In this document: piece after piece, positions 8,059 to 13,747 of the stretch
How the letters are laid out: every line of letters begins with the position of its first letter
How positions within the stretch are numbered: position 1 is the first letter of the stretch
Assembly (NCBI RefSeq): GCF_900101955.1
Contig: NZ_FNAQ01000022.1
Coordinates: forward strand, 1-32,335
From: Desulfuromonas thiophila
Lineage (GTDB): Bacteria; Desulfobacterota; Desulfuromonadia; Desulfuromonadales; Desulfuromonadaceae
Direction: 5' to 3'
DNA: 32,335 nucleotides
Notes under the pieces: model-generated
What the model saw: only the letters and a program-made list of their open reading frames with translations
What the model was told of the DNA's origin: nothing
Database searches by the model: none
Position numbers and translations under genes: made by a program

Positions 8059-8463
8059 ATGGTCAACTCGTCGATACCCTCAGCCTCGGCCTGTCCTTTT
8101 TGCCAACCAGCGGCCGAATTGCTGCTGTGTGAACGGCCGCTGGCTCTGGCACTGGCCGACCGCTATCCGTTGACGCCGGGTCATTGCCTGATCGTGCCGC
8201 GCCGTCATATTGCCTCGCTGTTCGATGCCACGGCAGCCGAACGCGAGGCGCTGTTTGCTCTGCTGTCCCGCTGTCGCGAGAGGCTGCGGCGGCAGGGCGT
8301 TGTGGATTTCAATATCGGCATCAATGAGGGTGCCGCGGCAGGTCAGACCATCGCCCATCTGCACCTGCATCTGATTCCACGCCGGTCCGGCGATGTTGCC
8401 GAACCTCGTGGCGGCGTGCGCTGGATCTTTCCCGACCGGGCGGCCTACTGGGAGCAGTCATGA
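8059..8463 (+). CDS. HIT family nucleotide hydrolase/transferase
   Basis: A 134-residue protein with the histidine triad HLHLHLIPRR near residue 103 and the upstream TPGHCLIVPRRHI strand of the fold. N-terminal CPFC resembles the zinc-binding cysteines of many HIT proteins. The family cleaves nucleoside phosphoramidates or dinucleoside polyphosphates in the cytoplasm. An ATG at 8053 lies directly against the GAAGG ribosome site (8048-8052), so the ATG at 8059, six bases from GAAGG, is preferred. The C terminus of the ABC permease is 9 bases upstream and the stop overlaps the next ATG (ATGA, 8460-8463), which places it in the exchanger-ABC-selenoprotein operon. Confidence 0.9.
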   Translation: MVNSSIPSASACPFCQPAAELLLCERPLALALADRYPLTPGHCLIVPRRHIASLFDATAAEREALFALLSRCRERLRRQGVVDFNIGINEGAAAGQTIAHLHLHLIPRRSGDVAEPRGGVRWIFPDRAAYWEQS

Positions 8464-8645
8464 AGCCAGGTCTGCGTAAAACCCTTCTGCTCATCGGCCT
8501 CGGTCTGGCCGGAGGTGCCCTGCTGGGCACCTGTGGTCGCTGCCTCGGCACCACCTGAGGTTCACTCTCCAGCCCCTGGTCAGGGGCGTTGATGGGTGGC
8601 CTGGTGGGGCTGGTGCTGGCGCTGCTGCCGGAGGAAAAAGGCTGA
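8460..8645 (+). CDS. Short membrane selenoprotein (DUF6132-like), UGA recoded at 8556-8558
   Basis: Read through an in-frame TGA, this is a 61-residue protein. Residues 8-23 are a hydrophobic helix, then a loop with Cys25, Cys28 and Sec33 (TCGRCLGTT, then U, then GSLSSPW), then a second hydrophobic helix at about 43-56 and a charged EEKG end. Without recoding both halves are meaningless fragments, yet each half carries one membrane helix in the same frame. The loop C-L-G-T-T-U-G-S-L-S-S-P-W aligns residue for residue with the C-S-S-G-T-C-P-I-T-S-N-P pattern I recall from DUF6132 proteins, with Sec at the second conserved Cys. A bSECIS-like hairpin follows the UGA. The ATG overlaps the HIT stop, with GGGAG upstream. 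The thiol/selenol chemistry and substrate are unknown. The final TGA (8643-8645) has no such hairpin. Confidence 0.8.
8572..8587 (+). promoter_or_regulatory. bSECIS-like hairpin directing Sec insertion
   Basis: GCCCCT (8572-8577) pairs with AGGGGC (8582-8587) around the tetraloop GGTC (8578-8581). Nineteen bases separate the UGA (8556-8558) from GGTC. The E. coli fdhF SECIS also presents GGUC in its apical loop, about 18 bases after the UGA. Both loop sequence and distance therefore match the known bacterial element, recognised by SelB. The stem is all G-C except the closing pair. Confidence 0.8.
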
Positions 8646-8666
8646 AGGCAAAGATCTGATGGGCCA

Positions 8667-9104
8667 TCAGCGAACCTTGGCCAACTCCCGCTCGAACAGT
8701 TCCTGCATCGTGCTGCGGATGGCATCGCGGACCTGCCGGTAAACCGCCAATACCTCCTCCGCGCTGCCGCTGGCCTTGGGCGGATCGGGAAATCCCAGGT
8801 GCAGCCGCTTGACCCCGCCGAAGAACAGTGGACATTTCTCGTCGGCATCGCCACACAGGCTGATGACGTAGTCGAAGCGCTGTCCTTGGTAGCGGCTGAT
8901 GTGGTCGCTGCTGTGACCGGAGATGTCGATGCCCCGTTCGGCCATCACCTGTAGTGCCAGTGGATTGAGGCCATGGGGATCGGTGCCGGCGGAAAAAGCC
9001 TGGATACGGCCGGCAAAGTCAGCGTTCACCAGCCCTTCGGCCATCTGACTGCGGCAGGAATTGCCGGTGCAGAGAAACAACACGCGAAGAGGCTGCCGGT
9101 TCAT
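8667..9104 (-). CDS. arsC: Arsenate reductase, thioredoxin-coupled (LMW phosphatase fold)
   Basis: A 145-residue protein with the phosphate-binding loop CTGNSCRSQMAEG (nucleophile Cys12) and the second redox pair in SLCGDADEKCP, where the two cysteines form the relay disulfide. This is the Staphylococcus pI258 ArsC type, which reduces arsenate to arsenite with thioredoxin as electron donor. The gene follows the small thioredoxin by one base, with GAAGG ahead of the ATG, so both are on one message. That small CxxC protein may be its reductant. No Acr3/ArsB is visible; the permease upstream may take the export role. Confidence 0.9.
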   Translation of the reverse strand: MNRQPLRVLFLCTGNSCRSQMAEGLVNADFAGRIQAFSAGTDPHGLNPLALQVMAERGIDISGHSSDHISRYQGQRFDYVISLCGDADEKCPLFFGGVKRLHLGFPDPPKASGSAEEVLAVYRQVRDAIRSTMQELFERELAKVR

Positions 9105-9105
9105 G

Positions 9106-9345
9106 TCAGCCTTCCTGTTGCAGCAGGGTTTTCAGCTCCGCTACGGAGGGCACCTTGCCGACCAGTCGGACCTGGCCATCCACGGCCAGGGCTGGTGTCA
9201 GCATGACGCCAAAGGCCATGATCTGATTCAGATCACTGATTTTCTCCAGTTCAACAGCGAGTCCCAGTTGTTCCGCCGCCTGGCTGGCGGCCTGGGCCAG
9301 GGCGGTGCATTTGGCGCAGCCGGTACCCAAAATCTGAATCTTCAT
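9106..9345 (-). CDS. Small thioredoxin-family protein (TM0996/MTH895 type)
   Basis: A 79-residue mini-thioredoxin starting MKIQILGTGCAKCTALAQ, with the redox CxxC at Cys10 and Cys13 and the cis-proline segment MLTPALAVDG. It has only the core fold and no N-terminal strand, as in the archaeal and anaerobe family. These genes very often sit beside ArsP/YraQ-like permeases, as here (the permease ends 47 bases upstream). Likely role: cytoplasmic thiol-disulfide partner of the permease or of ArsC. An AAGGGG ribosome site precedes the ATG. Confidence 0.88.
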   Translation of the reverse strand: MKIQILGTGCAKCTALAQAASQAAEQLGLAVELEKISDLNQIMAFGVMLTPALAVDGQVRLVGKVPSVAELKTLLQQEG

Positions 9346-9392
9346 GTTGTTTTTCCCCTTTCTGTTTGTTAGCTACTGTTTTTATTGCATTC

Positions 9393-10700
9393 TTATTGGA
9401 CGATGGCGCCAAAGATCAGGCCGCTGAGAGTGGCCATGACAATCACCAGAGAGACAAACGCCAGGGTCTTTCTGGTACCCAGCACGCAGTGAATGACCAG
9501 CATGTTGGGCAGAGACAGGGCCGGGCCGGCCAGCAGTAGTGCCAGGGCTGGCCCCTGACCCATGCCGGCGCCGAGCAATCCTTGCAAGATGGGAATTTCG
9601 GTGAGGGTGGCGAAATACATGAAGGCGCCGAATACCGCGGCGAACAGATTGGCCGACAGGCTGTTGCCGCCCACCAGGCCGGCGACCCAGGTCGTCGGAA
9701 TCAGGCCTTCGTGGCCGGGGCGGCCCAGCAGGGCACCGGCCACCAGCACGCCGAGAAGCAGCAGAGGCAGAATCTTCCGGGCAAAATCCCAGCTGTTGTC
9801 GAACCAGGAACGCAGTTCGCCGGTTTCATCCCGGCCGCTGGCGGTCAGCCAGACCAGACCGGCGGTGCCGGCGACAAACGCCAGCAGCGGACGCTGAGGA
9901 AACAGCAGCGCCAGACCCGCCACCAGTACCGTGACCAGCGCCATGCGCCGCGCCGGCACACCGAACCAGCGTACCAGCAGAACCGCCAGCAGCAGGGCAA
10001 AACCGCTGGTCAGCCACCATTTGGCGCTATAGATGAGATACCATAAGCCCTGCTGTTCGGCCGGGCTGCCCCAGTTGGCGAAAACCAGAATGGCGACCAT
10101 GCTGGCGAAATAGAGGGCGTTCTGCCCCAGACCGCGCGGCATGGCCTCGACCGGCAGTGCGGCGGCCTGTTGCCGCTGTTGCTCCTCGCGCCGGAACAGC
10201 AACTGCATGGCCAGGCCGATTACCACCGAGAACACAATGGCGCCCAGGGCGCGGGCCAGACCCAGTTGTGGTCCCAGTACCGCAGCGGTCAGGATGATGG
10301 CCAGCACGTTGATGGCCGGCCCGGAATAAAGAAAGGCGCAGGCCGGGCCAAGACCCGCCCCCATGCGGTAGATGCCAGCGAACAGTGGTAATACGGTGCA
10401 GGAGCAGACCGCCAGCAGGGTGCCGGACACCGAGGCCACGCCGTAGGCCAGCACCTTGTTGGCGCCGGTGCCCAGGTATTGCATGACCGCTGCCTGACTG
10501 ATGAACACGGCAATGGCGCCGGCGATAAAAAAAGCCGGCACCAAGCACAGCAGCACATGTTCGCGGGCGTACCATTTGGCCAGATGCAGGGCTTCCAGAA
10601 TGGCGCCATCAAAACGAACCTGGCCGACGGGCAGATAGAATAGGGCCAGAAAAACACTGCCGTACCATAGCAGACGTTTGAACTCCGGTTTCAGGGTCAT
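9393..10700 (-). CDS. ArsP/YraQ-family permease (PF03773, former DUF318)
   Basis: A 435-residue polytopic membrane protein. The family signature is plain: AVCSCTVLPLFAGIYRMGAG with a cysteine pair in the membrane, then YSGPAINVLAII, and the repeated counterpart LLAGPALSLPNMLVIH near the end. Two homologous halves are joined by a charged loop (RREEQQRQQ). Family members include ArsP, which exports trivalent organoarsenicals, and many uncharacterised permeases paired with thioredoxin-like proteins. The cluster with ArsR, thioredoxin and ArsC supports arsenic or another soft-metal substrate. Naming it arsP would be an inference from context. Confidence 0.85.
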   Translation of the reverse strand: MTLKPEFKRLLWYGSVFLALFYLPVGQVRFDGAILEALHLAKWYAREHVLLCLVPAFFIAGAIAVFISQAAVMQYLGTGANKVLAYGVASVSGTLLAVCSCTVLPLFAGIYRMGAGLGPACAFLYSGPAINVLAIILTAAVLGPQLGLARALGAIVFSVVIGLAMQLLFRREEQQRQQAAALPVEAMPRGLGQNALYFASMVAILVFANWGSPAEQQGLWYLIYSAKWWLTSGFALLLAVLLVRWFGVPARRMALVTVLVAGLALLFPQRPLLAFVAGTAGLVWLTASGRDETGELRSWFDNSWDFARKILPLLLLGVLVAGALLGRPGHEGLIPTTWVAGLVGGNSLSANLFAAVFGAFMYFATLTEIPILQGLLGAGMGQGPALALLLAGPALSLPNMLVIHCVLGTRKTLAFVSLVIVMATLSGLIFGAIVQ

Positions 10701-10786
10701 GGCGGCAGCCTTTCAGTGCAGTTTGATAAACGCTAGCGGGTGTTAGGCCGCTTGAGATGGACAGTTTTATTGTTACTCGTGGTCAT

Positions 10787-10803
10787 TTTGCCCATTGGCC
10801 AAA
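10787..10803 (-). promoter_or_regulatory. Probable second ArsR-type operator, before the permease
   Basis: Read on the minus strand, TTTGGCCAATGGGCAAA is an imperfect inverted repeat (one mismatch pair) about 90 bases before the permease ATG. It shares the TTGGC/GCCAA half-site flavour with the stronger palindrome before arsR at 11150-11165. The 123-base gap between arsR and the permease has room for an internal promoter here. I could not place a convincing -10/-35 pair. Confidence 0.4.
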
Positions 10804-10823
10804 TATAAACACAAAAAAACGCT

Positions 10824-11147
10824 TCAGGGTTTGAGGGCCGCATCAATGCAGCCAAGGAATTGCAACACACAGGGCACCCGCAAGCGGTAGAATACCTGTT
10901 TGCCGCGCTTGTCGTCCGTTACGATGCCGGCCTGACGCAGCACCGCCAGATGCTTGGAGATGGTCGAGAAATCGACGTCGATGGCCGCGACGAATTCACA
11001 GACGCAGCGCTCGCCATCGGCCAGTTGCTCCACCATCCACAGGCGGGTGGGGTGGGCCAGAGCCTTGAGGACCTCGGCGCGGGTACGGCAGAAGGCTTTT
11101 TCGGCGGCGGTCTGCGGTCTGATCTCGGGCTGGGTTTGTGTTTGCAT
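10824..11147 (-). CDS. arsR: ArsR-family metalloregulator
   Basis: Starting at ATG 11147 the protein is 107 residues. It has the winged-helix core (VLKALAHPTRLWMVEQL, DFSTISKHLAVLRQAGIV, GKQVFYRL) and the metal-sensing motif GERCVCEF in helix 3, equivalent to the ELCVCDL arsenic site. It should repress the permease-thioredoxin-arsC genes downstream and dissociate on binding As(III) or a similar metalloid. A TTG codon at 11165 is in frame upstream, but 11150-11165 is the operator itself and the promoter -10 lies inside it, so the ATG is preferred; the message would then be leaderless (no ribosome site is visible). Confidence 0.9.
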   Translation of the reverse strand: MQTQTQPEIRPQTAAEKAFCRTRAEVLKALAHPTRLWMVEQLADGERCVCEFVAAIDVDFSTISKHLAVLRQAGIVTDDKRGKQVFYRLRVPCVLQFLGCIDAALKP

Positions 11148-11149
11148 GT

Positions 11150-11183
11150 TTGGCAAAATAGCCAAGCTTTAAGGGTCTGTCAA
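11150..11183 (-). promoter_or_regulatory. arsR promoter overlapping a palindromic operator
   Basis: On the minus strand, -35 TTGACA (11183-11178) is a perfect consensus, the spacer is 17 bases, and -10 is TATTTT (11160-11155). The -10 lies inside the inverted repeat TTGGC-N6-GCCAA (11150-11165). The predicted transcription start, about seven bases on, falls at or next to the arsR ATG (11147). ArsR binding here would block RNA polymerase directly. Confidence 0.75.
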
Positions 11184-11202
11184 GGTCTAATCCGGGTTGC
11201 GC

Positions 11203-12255
11203 TCAGAGGCTGCGGCGTGGCTCGGCCGATGGTTTGCCGAAATAATAGCCCTGCATCAGATCGACCCCGAGCGCCTTGAACCAGTCGTACTCCTCGCGGG
11301 TTTCGATGCCTTCGGCCAGAATCTGGCAACCGGCGTCACGGCACATGGCCCGCAGGGCGCGGGCAATGGATTGCTTGATTTCTGACCGGTGCACGTCACG
11401 CACCAGTTCCATGTCGAGTTTGATGATATTCGGTTGCAGGCGGGCAAACAGGTTGAGAGAGGAAAAGCCGCTGCCGATATCGTCGAGAGCGGTGCGAAAG
11501 CCCTTGCTGCGGTAGTAGTCGAGAATATGGATCAGGTGCTCAAGGCTGTCGACCTTTTCTGTTTCGACCACCTCGAACACGATTCGGCCTGGGTCAAATT
11601 CCAGTTGTTGGGCCCAATGGACGGTGTCGCGCAGGCAGAATTCGGGGTTGTAGATGGAGGAGGGCAGGAAATTGACAAAGATATTCTGGTAAATGTTCTT
11701 GACCGCAGCGGTCTTGATGGCTGTCTCCCGGCATTGCCGGTCCAAGTTGAACAGCAGGCCTGTCTTCAGGGCGGTGGTAAACATCGGTCCTGGGGCCATG
11801 AAGCTGCCATCGGCCAGCACCCCGCGGGCCAGACATTCATAGGCGTAGATGCTGTGATCGGCCACAGCGACAATCGGCTGGAAGTGTACTGTCAAAGAAC
11901 CGTTGTCGAGCAGCCAGACCAGCTCGCGCGCCTGCAGCAGGGTGGCCCAGGTTTCCAGGGTTTTGGCCTGGGCCATCTTGCCGAAGTCGAGCGCTTCATC
12001 GGGGGCCAGCGGCAGCAGATGGATGTTGCGCTGTTCCGTTTCGGTCAGATCGGGCAAGGCCGCCAAGGTCGTGACCAACGCGGCAAAATCCTCCAGTTGG
12101 CAGCACAGCTGCATCGGAGCCAGCTGACAGTCGTAGCCTTCAGAGAACAGCGCGGTGGCGATCTTGTCGAGAATGTATTCGTGCGCGGCACTGATATAAA
12201 GGGTGCGACGGCCATTGGGCCAGGGAGGCGTGGTGGTACAGTGACGGCAGGACAT
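11203..12255 (-). CDS. EAL-domain c-di-GMP phosphodiesterase
   Basis: A 350-residue protein. Residues about 115-345 form an EAL domain with catalytic positions intact: Glu in YECLARG (EAL variant ECL), Asn in NFLPSS, Glu in FEVVETE, the DDIGSG acidic pair, Lys in IKLDMELV, Glu in AEGIETREE and Gln in QGYYFGKP. It should hydrolyse c-di-GMP to pGpG. The first 105 residues are a separate unrecognised domain that starts MSCRHC (CxxC) and may be an input module. There are no membrane segments. A GGAG ribosome site precedes the ATG. The gene stands alone between arsR and the divergent second exchanger. It could oppose the GGDEF protein at 3336-4886. Confidence 0.9.
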   Translation of the reverse strand: MSCRHCTTTPPWPNGRRTLYISAAHEYILDKIATALFSEGYDCQLAPMQLCCQLEDFAALVTTLAALPDLTETEQRNIHLLPLAPDEALDFGKMAQAKTLETWATLLQARELVWLLDNGSLTVHFQPIVAVADHSIYAYECLARGVLADGSFMAPGPMFTTALKTGLLFNLDRQCRETAIKTAAVKNIYQNIFVNFLPSSIYNPEFCLRDTVHWAQQLEFDPGRIVFEVVETEKVDSLEHLIHILDYYRSKGFRTALDDIGSGFSSLNLFARLQPNIIKLDMELVRDVHRSEIKQSIARALRAMCRDAGCQILAEGIETREEYDWFKALGVDLMQGYYFGKPSAEPRRSL

Positions 12256-12598
12256 GCAGGCTCCTTGGCAAGATTGACAGGGCGGGGGATGGTGCTCCGA
12301 CGGTCAGTTGGTCACCAATTCTACGGTAGCTGCGGGCAGGGCAAAAGGAAAATGCGACATTGCCGGCGCAAAACCGCTGCCGGCGATTGCTCGGCCGGCA
12401 GACAGTTGGCGGAGTGCCACAGAGGCTCTTTTCTGCCCAGTCCAGGCCGCTGCCATGTTAAGCTGGCGGCCGTTTCGTTGCGACCGTCGCAGGGTTTGCT
12501 GGCATGGGCTCTGTGAGCTGTCCGTTAAGCCACCCGTTCTGTTATGGGCTTGGCGAGAGCGGGCGGTGGCGGGCGCGCCAGAGGAGGAAATTGCTGTG
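12256..12598. other. Divergent spacer between EAL gene and exchanger copy 2
   Basis: The 343 bases hold no gene that I can support. The exchanger frame is open upstream through most of it, but the upstream codons do not look like membrane protein and the ribosome site (GAGGAGG, 12581-12587) sits at the end. The interrupted palindrome TTGGT-C-ACCAA at 12308-12318 is the only clear symmetry. No similarity to the leader of exchanger copy 1 was noticed. Confidence 0.4.
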
Positions 12599-13576
12599 AT
12601 GGAGGGACTCTTGGCCGGTGGTGCGGTCCTCATCGGTCTGGTGGTGCTGCTTTACAGTGCTGACCGGTTTGTTGATGGCGCTGTCGGGGTGTCGCGCCAT
12701 TTTGGCATGCCGACCTTGCTGATTGGCATGGTGGTCATCGGTTTCGGTACCTCGGCGCCGGAGATGGTGGTGTCGGCCATTTCTGCCCTGCAGGGCAATC
12801 CGGGATTGGCGCTGGGTAATGCCTATGGTTCGAATATCACCAATATTGCCCTGATTCTGGGGCTGACGGCGGTGCTCCGGCCCATTGCCGTGCATTCCCA
12901 TGCCCTGCGCAAGGAATTGCCCCTGTTGTTGCTGATGACCCTGGTGGCGGCGGTGCAGCTGTGGGATGGTCATCTCAGCCGTCTCGACGCGCTGGTGCTG
13001 CTGCTGCTGTTCGCCGGCTGGATGGGCTGGTCGATCCGGCAGGCATGGCGTCGCCCCGGTGATGCCCTTGGCAGCGAACTGGAACAGGATCTGATACTGC
13101 AGCCGCTGCCATTGCGACGGGCTGTGGCTCTGGTGCTGCTGGGTCTGGTGCTGCTGACCCTCAGTTCCCGCCTGCTGGTCTGGGGCGCGGTACGGCTGGC
13201 GCAGGGCTTTGGCGTCAGCGATCTGATCATTGGCCTGACCATTGTCGCCATCGGTACCTCGCTGCCTGAACTGGCCTCGTCGCTGGCGGCCACCCGCAAG
13301 GGCGAACACGATCTGGTGCTGGGCAATGTCCTGGGTTCCAATCTGTTCAATACCCTGGCGGTGGTCGGCATCGCCGGTGCCATTGAACCCCTGGTGGTGG
13401 AGCCGGCCGTGCTTGGGCGCGACATGCTGACCGTGGCCGTGTTGACCGCCGCGCTGCTGCTGTTCGGCTTCGGTTTCACCGGTTTTGGCCGTGGTCGCAT
13501 CAATCGTTTCGAGGGGGCGCTGCTGCTGGTTGCCTATGGCGCCTACAACGGTTTTCTGGTGTGGAGTCTGTTGTGA
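12599..13576 (+). CDS. CaCA-type calcium/sodium:proton exchanger (YrbG family), copy 2
   Basis: A 325-residue membrane protein with the same two alpha repeats as copy 1: GFGTSAPEMVVS with GNAYGSNITN, and AIGTSLPELASS with GNVLGSNLFN. The two proteins align almost without gaps. They differ most in the central cytoplasmic loop, at the N terminus and at the C-terminal segment. This copy lacks the ABC-HIT-selenoprotein tail that follows copy 1. ATG 12599 is chosen for homology with copy 1; a GTG three bases upstream is equally close to the GAGGAGG ribosome site. A strong hairpin at 13683-13709 likely ends its transcript. Confidence 0.9.
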   Translation: MEGLLAGGAVLIGLVVLLYSADRFVDGAVGVSRHFGMPTLLIGMVVIGFGTSAPEMVVSAISALQGNPGLALGNAYGSNITNIALILGLTAVLRPIAVHSHALRKELPLLLLMTLVAAVQLWDGHLSRLDALVLLLLFAGWMGWSIRQAWRRPGDALGSELEQDLILQPLPLRRAVALVLLGLVLLTLSSRLLVWGAVRLAQGFGVSDLIIGLTIVAIGTSLPELASSLAATRKGEHDLVLGNVLGSNLFNTLAVVGIAGAIEPLVVEPAVLGRDMLTVAVLTAALLLFGFGFTGFGRGRINRFEGALLLVAYGAYNGFLVWSLL

Positions 13577-13635
13577 TAAGCTCACGTAATGACATGTGTT
13601 TCAGGGCATTGTAAAAATAATGCGACCGGCTGCGG

Positions 13636-13659
13636 ATTTTCATTCACAGCCGTGAAAAT
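13636..13659. promoter_or_regulatory. Inverted repeat before the GNAT-ATP-grasp gene
   Basis: ATTTTCA (13636-13642) and TGAAAAT (13653-13659) form a 7-bp inverted repeat with a 10-base centre in an AT-rich patch between exchanger copy 2 and the GNAT-ATP-grasp gene. It could be an operator or a weak hairpin. No regulator can be assigned. Confidence 0.3.
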
Positions 13660-13682
13660 TGGCGTATAAGGAAAAAGCTGCG

Positions 13683-13716
13683 CGCCGCCCGGCACTACAT
13701 TGGGCGGCGTCTTTTC
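13683..13716 (+). terminator. Terminator-like hairpin
   Basis: CGCCGCCC (13683-13690) pairs with GGGCGGCG (13702-13709) over an 11-base loop and is followed by TCTTTT. It should end the exchanger copy 2 transcript. Because it lies only 32 bases before the next ATG it might alternatively act as an attenuator of that gene. Confidence 0.6.
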
Positions 13717-13747
13717 GTTGGTCCTTTTTTCTTGCGAGGAAACACCC

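Noticed and set aside
8643-8645. Read-through of the final selenoprotein TGA
   Set aside because: No hairpin follows and the continuation is antisense to arsC.
12542-13585. 347-codon minus frame over exchanger copy 2 (and similar ones at 5196-5987 and 13850-15016)
   Set aside because: Gln/His/Gly-rich shadow of real genes with strong motifs.
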